Positions 8,097 to 16,763 of a stretch of DNA of 32,922 nt are shown here, piece after piece. The translations under genes and the position numbers were made by a program. The notes beneath the pieces are model-generated. The model was not told where the DNA came from, ran no database searches, and saw nothing but the letters and a program-made list of their open reading frames with translations. The stretch is from Sulfurovum sp. (GTDB lineage Bacteria > Campylobacterota > Campylobacteria > Campylobacterales > Sulfurovaceae), in contig JALUBF010000067.1 in the NCBI GenBank assembly GCA_027045015.1, forward strand, positions 16,386 through 49,307, given 5' to 3'. Each line of letters starts with the position of its first letter. The stretch's first letter is position 1.

Positions 8097-8889
8097 CTAG
8101 TTTATCCTTTAATTCATTATATATATGATGATAAAGAGATGTCTCAGCTTCATGAGGTCGAAGATTGGAGTCTAACTCCAGTTTTGAAAAAAGTGCATTA
8201 ACAATATCTTTTGAAAAAGCTGAAGTTAGATTTTTTGAGAGTTTTTTTCTTGGTTGCGAAAAAGCAATTTTTAAAAATCTTTCAAACTTCTCGTCATTTT
8301 GTGACTGGTTTTTTTCTATTAAAAGTATGGCAGAAGTTACATTTGGTGGTGGTACAAATGCTTCTGATGGAACTTCGAAACATAGTGTTGCCACTCCTAC
8401 ACTCTGAGCCAATACACTAAGAGATGAAAACTCTTTTTGTAAAGGTTTTGCAGAGAATTTAACTGCAACTTCTTTTTGAACCATTACCAAAATAGATTGG
8501 CAATGTTCATCTTTAAATGCTTTTAATATGATATTGGTCGCAATATAATAGGGTAGATTAGCTACTAGATGATAAGGTTCATCTAGTAAGTTATCTGACT
8601 CCCAACGCTCAAGCACATCTCCACAACGCAACTCAAAACTACCTTCGTGGATAGGTGTTTCAAATTCATTTTTAAGATGCTCACATAATCTTTTATCAAC
8701 CTCAAATGCTGTGACATTTCGAACTTTTACAAGCTCTTTGGTTAAATCACCTAAGCCAGGTCCAATCTCTGCAACTTTTAAATTGTCGTTGGGCATCGCT
8801 TGGATGATTTTATGAAGAACACTATTATCTTTCAAAAAGTTTTGACCAAATTTTTTAGATGCAAATTCGGCTAAATTCTCAATAATCAT
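8032..8889 (-). CDS. ksgA: 16S rRNA adenine(1518/1519) dimethyltransferase
   Basis: 285 residues. SAM-dependent enzyme that dimethylates two adenines in the 3' hairpin of 16S rRNA. FASKKFGQNFLKDNSVLHKI is the signature start; EIGPGLGDLT (41-50) is the SAM loop and NLPYYIAT (111-118) the catalytic N-L-P-Y block; VPPPNVTSAIL is also conserved. The C-terminus ends in a basic tail (QQSKQRKISKSRAKNSHQ) encoded where rnj begins in another frame. AAAGGA lies before the ATG. Promoter region shared with divergent hisF; no convincing -10 seen on this side. Confidence 0.95.
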   Translation of the reverse strand: MIIENLAEFASKKFGQNFLKDNSVLHKIIQAMPNDNLKVAEIGPGLGDLTKELVKVRNVTAFEVDKRLCEHLKNEFETPIHEGSFELRCGDVLERWESDNLLDEPYHLVANLPYYIATNIILKAFKDEHCQSILVMVQKEVAVKFSAKPLQKEFSSLSVLAQSVGVATLCFEVPSEAFVPPPNVTSAILLIEKNQSQNDEKFERFLKIAFSQPRKKLSKNLTSAFSKDIVNALFSKLELDSNLRPHEAETSLYHHIYNELKDKLDDKQQSKQRKISKSRAKNSHQ

Positions 8890-8942
8890 ACTATAATATT
8901 CCTTTATAATCTATATTAACCATTCGCAATAGATTATTTTTG

Positions 8943-8948
8943 TATAAT
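8943..8948 (+). promoter_or_regulatory. Putative -10 box for the hisF run
   Basis: TATAAT 34 nt upstream of the hisF ATG in the 93-nt spacer between divergent ksgA and hisF. Confidence 0.5.
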
Positions 8949-8982
8949 TTTACCATAATTTAAAAAGAAAAGAGATACTTAG

Positions 8983-9747
8983 ATGGATTATTTTGCAAAA
9001 CGTATCATACCATGCCTTGATGTAAATAATGGACGTGTAGTAAAGGGTGTAAACTTTGTAGGTTTACGTGATGCAGGAGACCCTGTAGAAGTAGCACGTC
9101 GCTACAATGAAGAGGGGGCAGATGAGATTACCTTTCTTGACATTGGAGCAAGTCATGAAGGTCGTGACACCATAGTAGATGTGGTTAAAAAGGTAGCTAA
9201 AGAGGTATTTATCCCTCTTACTGTTGGTGGAGGTATTCGTGAACTTTCTGATATCTATAACCTTCTAAATGTCGGATGTGATAAAGTGAGTATAAACTCA
9301 GCAGCTATCAAAAGACCATCATTTATAGAAGAGGGTGCAAAACGTTTTGGCTCTCAATGTATTGTGGTAGCGATAGATGCAAAGAGAGTAGATGATAATA
9401 GATGGAATATCTTTACTCATGGTGGACGCAATGATACTGGTATTGATGCATTGGAGTGGGCAAAAGAGGCATACCATAGAGGAGCTGGTGAATTACTTGT
9501 TACCTCTATGGACGCAGATGGAACAAAAGCAGGATTTGACAATAGATTAAATAACAAAATATCACAACTTGTAAATATTCCAGTTATAGCAAGTGGTGGG
9601 GCAGGAACTATGAAGCATATAGAAGAAGCATTTACTTTAGGTAATGCAGATGCAGCACTAGCAGCCTCTATCTTTCACTTTAAAGAGATTGACATATTAG
9701 AGTTAAAAGAGTATCTTCATAATCAAAATATCCCAGTAAGGCTCTAA
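8983..9747 (+). CDS. hisF: Imidazole glycerol phosphate synthase, cyclase subunit HisF
   Basis: 254 residues, full length. It forms the histidine intermediate imidazole glycerol phosphate and AICAR, using ammonia from His[20 protein letters not shown] carries catalytic Asp13 and AIDAKRV the second catalytic Asp132. VGGGIRE and ASGGAGT are the phosphate-binding loops of the (beta/alpha)8 barrel. hisH is not adjacent. First gene of a rightward run with the phosphorylase-like gene, rlmN and the microprotein; gaps are 8 nt each, then an overlap. The RBS is weak (AAAGAGA region). Confidence 0.97.
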   Translation: MDYFAKRIIPCLDVNNGRVVKGVNFVGLRDAGDPVEVARRYNEEGADEITFLDIGASHEGRDTIVDVVKKVAKEVFIPLTVGGGIRELSDIYNLLNVGCDKVSINSAAIKRPSFIEEGAKRFGSQCIVVAIDAKRVDDNRWNIFTHGGRNDTGIDALEWAKEAYHRGAGELLVTSMDADGTKAGFDNRLNNKISQLVNIPVIASGGAGTMKHIEEAFTLGNADAALAASIFHFKEIDILELKEYLHNQNIPVRL

Positions 9748-9755
9748 GAGATACT

Positions 9756-10277
9756 ATGTTTATATGTGCAGGAAAATCAGAACAATTTGACTTTGCAGTA
9801 CCCATAGGTATTGGGCTAATTGATGTGGCTATTAATCTAACTAAAATATGTATCAAGCAAAAACCCGAGTTTTTGTTTTTTGTAGGAACAGCAGGAAGTT
9901 ATGGTGAAAAGAAGATATTTGATATAGTTGAGTCAAGAACAGCTTGCAATATTGAAAATAGTTTTTTTAATGCTAATGCTTATACTCCATTAGATAATAT
10001 GATTTCAACATCCGATAAAGTTTCACATGAAACAGTTATTAACTCTTCTAACTACATTACAACAGATGAGGTGCTATCAAAATATTATCTAAGTAAAAAT
10101 ATACATTTAGAAAATATGGAGTATTTTTCAGTAATAAAGGTAGCACAAGAGTTTAACATTCCTGTAGCAGGAGCATTTATAGTAACAAACTATTGTAATA
10201 AAAATGCACATAGGGATTTTGTAGATAATCATAAAGAGGCGATGAGAAGATTGACAGCCTATATAAAAAGAAAATAA
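9756..10277 (+). CDS. Short nucleoside phosphorylase-family protein
   Basis: 173 residues, shorter than the usual ~230-270 of the PNP/UDP family. [14 protein letters not shown] matches the family's early strand-turn and FVGTAGSYG the phosphate/base region. [15 protein letters not shown] is the family's E-M-E block. [10 protein letters not shown] sits where 5'-methylthioadenosine nucleosidases have S-D; a T-N pair is found in 6-oxopurine phosphorylases (Asn243 of human PNP). The N-terminus seems trimmed, lacking the usual first beta-strand and G-x-G loop. Purine salvage is the likely role; substrate unknown. It begins 8 nt after hisF and ends 8 nt before rlmN. Confidence 0.78.
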   Translation: MFICAGKSEQFDFAVPIGIGLIDVAINLTKICIKQKPEFLFFVGTAGSYGEKKIFDIVESRTACNIENSFFNANAYTPLDNMISTSDKVSHETVINSSNYITTDEVLSKYYLSKNIHLENMEYFSVIKVAQEFNIPVAGAFIVTNYCNKNAHRDFVDNHKEAMRRLTAYIKRK

Positions 10278-10285
10278 GAGAAGTT

Positions 10286-11362
10286 ATGAAAAAAATAATA
10301 CAAGATTTAACAAAAGAAGAGTTGGCAAACAGCATCAAACCAGCATTTAGAGCTAAGCAGATTTATAATTGGATTTATCATAAATATGCAACATCTTTTG
10401 ATGATATGAAAAATCTTCCAAAAGATATGAGGGAGAAACTCAATGAAGAGTATACGCTCTCCCCTTTAAAACAGTTAACTGTTCAAAATTCAAAAGATGG
10501 AAGTCGTAAATATCTTTATGAATTGCATGATGGACATACCGTAGAGGCAGTACTACTACTAATGAGAGATAAAGAGTATCACAAAGATGGAACTCTTAAA
10601 CATCAAGAACGCTATACTGTATGTATCTCATCTCAAGTAGGTTGTAAAGTAGGGTGTGCATTTTGCTTGACAGCAAAGGGTGGATTTATGCGTAACTTAA
10701 CTTCTGGTGAGATAGTAGAGCAGGTACGTCTTATAAAAAGAGATAATAACATAGCTGCCAATCGTCGTGTAAATCTTGTCTATATGGGTATGGGTGAACC
10801 ACTTGACAACCTAGATGAAGTTGTCAAGTCTGTAAAGATTTTTGCAGATGAAGAGGGTATGGCGATAGCAACACATAGACAAACTATATCAACTTCAGGA
10901 CTCTCATCAAAGATAGAGAGACTTGGGAAGATGGAATTGGGGATTAATCTTGCTATCTCTTTACACGCAGTTGATGATGAGTTAAGACAGAGACTAATGC
11001 CTATTAACAAAGCGTATAACATAGCATCTATCATAACAGCAGTTAAAAACTTTCCTGTCAACGATAGAAAAAGGGTAATGTTTGAGTATCTTGTCATTAA
11101 AGATGTAAATGATGACATAAGTGCAGCAAAAAAACTACTTTCACTACTAGATGGCATAAAAGCAAAAGTAAACTTAATTTACTTCAACCCATATGGTGGC
11201 ACTGAATTTAAAAGACCAAGTGAAACAGATATGCATAAGTTTCAAGACTACTTAACAAAACGTGGTTTACATTGTACTATACGTGAATCTAAAGGCATAG
11301 ATATATCTGCTGCTTGTGGGCAGTTAAGAGAACAAGAATTAGAAGAAGGAGGTATTAGATGA
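10286..11362 (+). CDS. rlmN: Dual-specificity RNA methyltransferase RlmN
   Basis: 358 residues. Radical-SAM enzyme that methylates C2 of A2503 in 23S rRNA and A37 of some tRNAs. The cluster motif is CKVGCAFC (Cys120, 124, 127). [26 protein letters not shown] and YFNPYGG are family blocks; SAACGQL near the end carries the C-terminal methyl-carrier Cys344. The last codons contain a perfect AAGGAGGT that is the ribosome-binding site of the overlapping next ORF. Confident. Confidence 0.97.
   Translation: MKKIIQDLTKEELANSIKPAFRAKQIYNWIYHKYATSFDDMKNLPKDMREKLNEEYTLSPLKQLTVQNSKDGSRKYLYELHDGHTVEAVLLLMRDKEYHKDGTLKHQERYTVCISSQVGCKVGCAFCLTAKGGFMRNLTSGEIVEQVRLIKRDNNIAANRRVNLVYMGMGEPLDNLDEVVKSVKIFADEEGMAIATHRQTISTSGLSSKIERLGKMELGINLAISLHAVDDELRQRLMPINKAYNIASIITAVKNFPVNDRKRVMFEYLVIKDVNDDISAAKKLLSLLDGIKAKVNLIYFNPYGGTEFKRPSETDMHKFQDYLTKRGLHCTIRESKGIDISAACGQLREQELEEGGIR
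11346..11353 (+). promoter_or_regulatory. Perfect Shine-Dalgarno inside the end of rlmN
   Basis: AAGGAGGT, fully complementary to the 16S rRNA 3' end, 5 nt before the ATG at 11359. It is the strongest RBS seen in the window. Confidence 0.85.
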
Positions 11363-11445
11363 GTTATGTAGATATTTCATTATATGGACTTATTATGTTC
11401 GTAGTTATTGTTGGTCTTGGTTGGTTAATAAAAGAGATGAATTAA
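11359..11445 (+). CDS. 28-residue membrane microprotein coupled to rlmN
   Basis: ATG at 11359 overlaps the rlmN TGA (ATGA), with a perfect AAGGAGGT 5 nt upstream. The peptide is 28 residues: a short polar start ([10 protein letters not shown]), a hydrophobic segment of ~15 residues ([13 protein letters not shown]) and a charged end (IKEMN). This is a single-pass membrane peptide by appearance. The stop is 5 nt from the stop of the convergent pseudouridine synthase. No homologue recognised; size and shape recall accessory peptides such as CydX or CcoQ, but no partner is nearby. The RBS and coupling make translation likely. Confidence 0.7.
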   Translation: MSYVDISLYGLIMFVVIVGLGWLIKEMN

Positions 11446-11450
11446 TAAAG

Positions 11451-12383
11451 TTATACTTTATTAAAAACTCTTTTATTTGGAGGGTATATCAATGATTTTT
11501 GCGATATAAAATCCTCTTTACTCTCAATATAAAATTTACTACCATATATAAATTCAAGACTCTGTGCATGTAACATTAAGCGTGGGGCTCCGTGTTGTAT
11601 GAGTCTATCTTCATCACTTTGTATCATATCTAAGTATGCATCACTAGCTTTGAAAGATGCTCCATATATAGGATCACCTAAGATGGGATGTTTCACGTGA
11701 AACAGATGTACTCTTATCTGATGGAGTCTTCCTGTATGTGGGTAACAAACTATAAGAGTAGCATCTATATCTTTATCATATTCTAAAGGTATAAAGTCTG
11801 TATGTGCAGTTTTCCCATCTTCTGATATGAGTACTTTATGTTTTGTTTTATCGTAGCCATCTTTATTTACTTTTATACGCTCAAAAGAGCTAAAAGCTTC
11901 TGTAAGTTTACCATCTACCCATGCCAAATATGACTTTTGAATAGTACGGTTTTCAAATGAACTTTTTAGATAATGTTCTGCTTTTTTATGTTTAGATGCA
12001 AGAAGAAGACCAGAAGTTTCCATATCTATGCGATGAGTTGCATTTGCATTGTCTCCAGCTATATCTCGTACTTCATCTAGCATAGAGTAGGGTGTTGCCA
12101 TAGTATTTGGGTGTACCAATACTCCTGAAGGTTTTTCAAAAACCATAAAGTCATTATTTTGAAATGTAGGGCGTACACCTTTGCCTTTAGGACGAAAAAA
12201 CACCATCTCTACATTACCTTTTATCTTAGCCCCTGTATATGTCATAGACTCACCATTTATGATAAGCCGTCCTTTTGCTATGTGTCTTTGAGCTTGACCC
12301 TGTGTATAGTTTAATGTTTTCATAACATATAAAAATGCTATGGTTTCTTCTTCTATATAAAATTTTTCTTTTACAAATGGCAT
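11451..12383 (-). CDS. RluA-family pseudouridine synthase
   Basis: 310 residues. Residues ~10-65 look like a divergent S4-type RNA-binding domain (TQGQAQRHIAKGRLIINGESM). The RluA catalytic domain follows, with HRIDMETSGLLLASK carrying nucleophile Asp120 and PHTGRLHQIRVHL the late motif. It isomerises uridine in rRNA or tRNA, but RluC, RluD or RluA specificity cannot be read from this. GAGGTGAG lies before the ATG. Divergent from purB across 72 nt. Confidence 0.9.
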   Translation of the reverse strand: MPFVKEKFYIEEETIAFLYVMKTLNYTQGQAQRHIAKGRLIINGESMTYTGAKIKGNVEMVFFRPKGKGVRPTFQNNDFMVFEKPSGVLVHPNTMATPYSMLDEVRDIAGDNANATHRIDMETSGLLLASKHKKAEHYLKSSFENRTIQKSYLAWVDGKLTEAFSSFERIKVNKDGYDKTKHKVLISEDGKTAHTDFIPLEYDKDIDATLIVCYPHTGRLHQIRVHLFHVKHPILGDPIYGASFKASDAYLDMIQSDEDRLIQHGAPRLMLHAQSLEFIYGSKFYIESKEDFISQKSLIYPPNKRVFNKV

Positions 12384-12416
12384 ACGCTTCTCACCTCTTT
12401 ATAACTGCTTTTAGGG

Positions 12417-12422
12417 TAGAAT
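12417..12422 (+). promoter_or_regulatory. Putative -10 box for purB
   Basis: TAGAAT, 33 nt upstream of the purB ATG, one base from the TATAAT consensus. Confidence 0.35.
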
Positions 12423-12455
12423 TTTAGCATAAATTACAGATATACAGGATATATA

Positions 12456-13784
12456 ATGGTAGAAAGATATGCTAGAGAAGAGATGAAACAACACTGGACA
12501 CAATATGCAAGATATTCAGCATGGTTGGAAGTGGAGAAAGCAGCAGTAAAAGCTTGGGCAAAACTTGGTAAAATTCCTCAAGAAGATGCAGATAAGATTG
12601 TTAAAAATGCCTCTTTTTCAGTAGAACGTATAGAGGAGATAGAGGCTATTACAAAGCACGATCTTATAGCTTTTAATACATCTGTTTCAGAGAGTTTAGG
12701 TGAAGAGTCAAGATGGTTTCACTACGGTATGACATCTTCTGATGCTGTTGATACTGGTGTTGCTTTACAAATGAAAGCATCTTTAGAGATTATTATTGCT
12801 GATGTAAAAATGCTTATGGAGTCTATCAAAAAAAGAGCGTATGAGCATAAAATGACTTTGATGGTAGGACGTTCTCATGGTATTCACGGTGAGCCTATCA
12901 CTTTTGGTCTTACTCTTGCTGTTTGGTATGATGAGATGTCACGTCACTTGACAAATTTAGAGCAGACTATGGAAGTTATATCAGTAGGTCAAATATCTGG
13001 TGCTATGGGTAACTTCGCTCATGCACCTCTTGAGCTTGAAGAGTATGCTATGGAAGAGTTGGGTTTAAAACCTGAACCTTGTTCAAACCAAGTAGTTCAA
13101 CGTGATAGATATGCAAGATTGGCAACTGCTCTTGCAACAATGGCTTCGTCTATTGAGAAGTTTGCTGTACAAGTAAGACATCTACAAAGAACAGAAGTTT
13201 ATGAAGCTGAAGAGTATTTTGCAAAAGGGCAAAAAGGAAGTTCTGCTATGCCACATAAGAGAAATCCTATACTTACAGAAAATATAACAGGTCTTGCACG
13301 TATGATAAGAGCTTATGCAAATCCTGCTATGGAGAATGTAGCATTATGGCATGAGCGTGATATATCTCACTCATCTACAGAGCGTTTTTGGTTGCCTGAT
13401 GCATTTATCACAACAGATTTTATGATGCATCGTATGAACTCTGTTATAGCAAATCTTACAGTTATGCCTGAAAATATGATGAAAAACCTTAACCTCACAG
13501 GTGGACTTGTATTTTCTCAACGCGTACTTCTTGAACTTCCTTTAGCAGGTGTGAGTCGTGAAGATGCTTACCGTATAGTACAACGTAATGCTATGAAAGT
13601 ATGGGAAGAGATACAACATGGAAAACCATCAACAAATGAAAATGGTGAATCACTATATCTTCAATATCTTCTTGCTGATGAAGAGCTTAGAGAGTCATTG
13701 AGTGAAGAGCAGATAAGAGAGTGTTTCAACTTTGATTACTATACTAAAAATGTAGATGCTATATTCAATAGAGTCTTCAAATAG
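12456..13784 (+). CDS. purB: Adenylosuccinate lyase
   Basis: 442 residues, full length. It cleaves SAICAR to AICAR and adenylosuccinate to AMP in purine synthesis. The fumarase/aspartase signature GSSAMPHKRNP is at 261-271, with the mobile-loop catalytic serine. GRSHGIHGEPITFG holds the general-acid His, and GMTSSDAVDTG is the substrate block. Preceded by CAGGAT. A hairpin follows the gene. Confident. Confidence 0.97.
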   Translation: MVERYAREEMKQHWTQYARYSAWLEVEKAAVKAWAKLGKIPQEDADKIVKNASFSVERIEEIEAITKHDLIAFNTSVSESLGEESRWFHYGMTSSDAVDTGVALQMKASLEIIIADVKMLMESIKKRAYEHKMTLMVGRSHGIHGEPITFGLTLAVWYDEMSRHLTNLEQTMEVISVGQISGAMGNFAHAPLELEEYAMEELGLKPEPCSNQVVQRDRYARLATALATMASSIEKFAVQVRHLQRTEVYEAEEYFAKGQKGSSAMPHKRNPILTENITGLARMIRAYANPAMENVALWHERDISHSSTERFWLPDAFITTDFMMHRMNSVIANLTVMPENMMKNLNLTGGLVFSQRVLLELPLAGVSREDAYRIVQRNAMKVWEEIQHGKPSTNENGESLYLQYLLADEELRESLSEEQIRECFNFDYYTKNVDAIFNRVFK

Positions 13785-13807
13785 CTCTATCGCACAGCAC
13801 TTATGAG

Positions 13808-13842
13808 GGAGTTTACTCAGTCACTTACTTTAAGTAAGCTCC
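13808..13842. terminator. Hairpin after purB
   Basis: GGAGTTTACT (13808-13817) pairs with AGTAAGCTCC (13833-13842) with one G-U. A smaller inner hairpin (CTTAC/GTAAG, 13824-13838) is an alternative fold. A short T-run follows on the plus strand (TTTG), so this is a plausible but not ideal purB terminator. Confidence 0.5.
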
Positions 13843-13935
13843 TTTGTAACAACTTACATAACTACAAAAATTATTTTATAAAATTATGCTTAAATTATCG
13901 TTTTAAATGATAAAAATAATAGCTAAAATAGATAC

Positions 13936-14005
13936 TATAATTTAACAAAAAATCAAGCAAAATTTGAGTAAAATCGCTTTAATATTTAGCACTTGAAAAT
14001 ATAAT
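13936..14005 (+). promoter_or_regulatory. Two candidate -10 boxes upstream of nrdA
   Basis: TATAAT occurs at 13936-13941 and again at 14000-14005. The second is 26 nt before the ATG, with AAGGA (14018-14022) as RBS. I looked for paired NrdR-type boxes (ACA-C-ATAT-G-TGT pattern) here and saw none. The rest of the 247-nt spacer is plain AT-rich sequence. Confidence 0.45.
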
Positions 14006-14031
14006 TTTTAAGCTTATAAGGATTAGGGAAA

Positions 14032-16401
14032 ATGATAAGAGTTGTCAAACGTAATGGAAGAGTAGAGACTTTAGATGTTTCAAAAATACAGAAATATACA
14101 GCAGAAGCTGTAGAGGGATTGTCTGGTGTAAGTCAGAGTGAACTTGAGGTAGATGCAAAGCTACAATTTCGTGATATGATAACTTCAGAGGAGATACAAA
14201 CAACTCTTATCAAGACAGCAGTTGACAAGATAGATATTGACAGACCAGATTGGACTTTTGTAGCGGCTCGTCTTTTTATATATGATATATATCATAAAGT
14301 TACAGGTTTTACAGGATATAACCATTTACGTGAGCATTTAGAGCGTGGAGAAAAAGAGGGTCGTATAGTTCTTGGATTGAAAGATAAGTATGATTTAGAT
14401 GATCTTAATGATTATATAAAACCAGATCGTGATTTACAGTTTACATATCTTGGTATTAGAACTCTTTATGATAGATATTTGTTAAAAGATAGAAAGGGTG
14501 TACCTATTGAGTTGCCACAACAACTCTTTATGGGTGTAGCTATGTTTTTGGCACAAAATGAGTTTGATTGTCAAACATGGGCAAAGAAATTTTATGACAT
14601 ATTGTCAAAATTTGAGGTAATGGCAGCTACACCTACACTCTCAAATGCACGTACACCTAGACATCAACTAAGCTCTTGTTATATTGGTTCAACTCCTGAC
14701 AATATTGAAGGTATCTTTGATGCCTATAAAGAGATGGCATTACTTAGTAAATTTGGTGGTGGTATTGGTTGGGATTGGTCACTTGTTCGTGGTATGGGTT
14801 CTTTTATAGATGGGCATAAAAATGCAGCAGGTGGTATAGTACCTTTTCTTAAGATAGCTAATGATGTTGCCATAGCAGTTGATCAACTTGGTACTCGTAA
14901 AGGAGCTATTGCTGTTTATATTGAGCCTTGGCATGTAGATATTCGTGATTTTCTTGATTTGAAGAAAAACTCAGGTGAAGAGCGTCGTAGAGCTCATGAT
15001 CTTTTTCCTGCTATTTGGCTCAATGATCTATTTATGGCTAGGGTAGAAGCTGATGAGATGTGGACACTTTTTGACCCATTTGAAGTCTCTGAATTGGCAT
15101 CACTTTATGGTGAAGAGTTTGAAAAACGTTATGTAGAACTTGAGAAATCAGATGATAATATTACAAGAGAAAAAGTATCTGCTAAGGGTTTATGGAAAGA
15201 GATATTACGTTCATATTTTGAAACTGGTAATCCATTCTTGACATTTAAAGATACAGCAAATAGAGCCAACCCAAATGCTCATGAAGGTGTTATTAGAAGT
15301 ACAAACTTATGTACAGAGATTTTTCAAAATACAGCACCAAATAGCTATAAGACACAGTTTACATTTGAAGATGGTAGTGTAGAAGCTCATGATGAAAATG
15401 AGATGATTAAAGTTGACAATGGTACAACAAAACCAGCAAAAAAAGTAACAGCACTTGATAGCATAAATGGTAAACAAATTTGGATAGTAGATAAAGAGAA
15501 AACTGATGGTGATACAGCAGTTTGTAACTTAGCATCTGTAAACCTATCTAAAGTAAATAGTAAAGAAGATTTAGAGCGTGTAGTACCCATAGCAACTCGT
15601 ATGCTTGATAATGTTATAGATCTTAACTTCTATCCTCTTGCAAAAGTAAAAAAGACAAATGAAAAGAGTCGTGCCATAGGACTTGGTGTTATGGGTGAAG
15701 CTCAGATGTTAGCAGAGTCTGGGATAGAGTGGGGTAGTAGCGAACATCTTCTTAAGATAGATGAAGTTATGGAATCATTCTCTTACTATATCATTAAAGA
15801 GTCAAGTAATCTAGCATTGGAAAAGGGTAGATATCCAACATTTGAAGGTTCAGATTGGTCAAAAGGTATATTGCCTATTGACAAAGCAAATGAGAATGCT
15901 TGTAAACTTGTTGATAGAGGTGGATTATTTGGATATAAACATAATTGGCAAGCACTTAGAGATAAGGTACAAAAAGATGGTATGCGTAATGGTTATCTAA
16001 TGGCCATAGCTCCTACTTCATCTATCTCTATCTTGACAGGTACAACTCAGGCTATTGAACCAGTATATAAACGTAAATGGTTTGAAGAGAACCTCTCTGG
16101 ACTTATTCCTGTTGTTGCTCCTAAGTTATCTCCTAAAACTTGGCAATACTATACTCCAGCATATGACCTTGATCAGAATATACTCATAAAAGCAGGAGCT
16201 ATCCGTCAAAAATGGATAGACCAAGGACAATCACTAAACATCTTTATAACACTAGATAAAGCAAGTGGTAGATACCTAAATGAGATATATATGAATGCTT
16301 GGAAGTTTGGATTGAAGTCAACTTACTATCTAAGAAGTCAATCACCAGAGTCAACTAATGATGTAGAAGATAGAAGTCAAGAGTGTGTTGGTTGTCAGTA
16401 A
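14032..16401 (+). CDS. nrdA: Class Ia ribonucleoside-diphosphate reductase, alpha subunit
   Basis: 789 residues. It reduces ribonucleoside diphosphates to dNDPs. An N-terminal ATP-cone (MIRVVKRNGRVETLDVSKIQ, ~1-95) implies dATP feedback. Active-site residues by alignment from memory: Cys216 (SSCYIGS), Asn425-Cys427-Glu429 (NLCTEI) and Cys498 (AVCNLASVNL). The radical-path pair is Tyr765-Tyr766 (TYYLRSQ) and the C-terminal shuttle CVGC is Cys785/Cys788. All expected residues are present. Between Cys427 and Cys498 there are 71 residues, against 23 between C439 and C462 of E. coli NrdA, so there is an insertion of about 48. First gene of nrdA-ppnP-nrdB. Confidence 0.96.
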   Translation: MIRVVKRNGRVETLDVSKIQKYTAEAVEGLSGVSQSELEVDAKLQFRDMITSEEIQTTLIKTAVDKIDIDRPDWTFVAARLFIYDIYHKVTGFTGYNHLREHLERGEKEGRIVLGLKDKYDLDDLNDYIKPDRDLQFTYLGIRTLYDRYLLKDRKGVPIELPQQLFMGVAMFLAQNEFDCQTWAKKFYDILSKFEVMAATPTLSNARTPRHQLSSCYIGSTPDNIEGIFDAYKEMALLSKFGGGIGWDWSLVRGMGSFIDGHKNAAGGIVPFLKIANDVAIAVDQLGTRKGAIAVYIEPWHVDIRDFLDLKKNSGEERRRAHDLFPAIWLNDLFMARVEADEMWTLFDPFEVSELASLYGEEFEKRYVELEKSDDNITREKVSAKGLWKEILRSYFETGNPFLTFKDTANRANPNAHEGVIRSTNLCTEIFQNTAPNSYKTQFTFEDGSVEAHDENEMIKVDNGTTKPAKKVTALDSINGKQIWIVDKEKTDGDTAVCNLASVNLSKVNSKEDLERVVPIATRMLDNVIDLNFYPLAKVKKTNEKSRAIGLGVMGEAQMLAESGIEWGSSEHLLKIDEVMESFSYYIIKESSNLALEKGRYPTFEGSDWSKGILPIDKANENACKLVDRGGLFGYKHNWQALRDKVQKDGMRNGYLMAIAPTSSISILTGTTQAIEPVYKRKWFEENLSGLIPVVAPKLSPKTWQYYTPAYDLDQNILIKAGAIRQKWIDQGQSLNIFITLDKASGRYLNEIYMNAWKFGLKSTYYLRSQSPESTNDVEDRSQECVGCQ

Positions 16402-16436
16402 AATAATTTATAAAAATAAAAAACAAGGTAAATATT

Positions 16437-16748
16437 GTGAAACAATTTGAAAATGTAACAGTAGAATTAGAATGTAATAGCTATTTTAACGGAGCAGTAA
16501 CAAGTCGTACTATCAAGTTTCAAGATGGTAGCAAAAAGACTTTAGGGTTTATGTTGGTAGGCGAGTATGAATTTGGTACAGATAAAGCAGAACTTATGGA
16601 GATAACTTCAGGTGAACTTGATGTTAAGTTGCCAGATACAGCAGAGTGGATAAGTGTTAAAGGTGGTGAGTCTTTTAACGTTCCTTCAAACAGTAAATTT
16701 CAGGTAAATGTGAAAAGTATTACAGATTACTGTTGCTCTTATCTGTAG
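16437..16748 (+). CDS. ppnP: Pyrimidine/purine nucleoside phosphorylase PpnP (DUF1255, YaiE)
   Basis: 103 residues beginning at GTG, with AAGG 9 nt upstream. A cupin-fold enzyme family that splits many nucleosides with phosphate to base and ribose-1-phosphate. Recognisable blocks are YFNGAVTSRTIKF, GEYEFGTDKAELMEITSGELDVKLPD, WISVKGGESFNVPSNSKFQV and the final YCCSYL, which parallels YLCRYL of E. coli YaiE. It lies 35 nt after nrdA and 15 nt before nrdB, placing nucleoside phosphorolysis within the dNTP-synthesis operon. Confidence 0.92.
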   Translation: MKQFENVTVELECNSYFNGAVTSRTIKFQDGSKKTLGFMLVGEYEFGTDKAELMEITSGELDVKLPDTAEWISVKGGESFNVPSNSKFQVNVKSITDYCCSYL

Positions 16749-16763
16749 ATTGTAAGGTATTAA

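Noticed and set aside
7576-8201. Hydrophobic plus-strand ORFs that look like membrane proteins.
   Set aside because: They are the complement of the Asn/Lys/Pro-rich start of rnj; complementing AAY/AAR codons gives Phe/Leu/Val/Trp-rich frames.
13785-14031. NrdR-binding boxes upstream of nrdA.
   Set aside because: No pair of the expected palindromic 16-mers was found by eye in the spacer.
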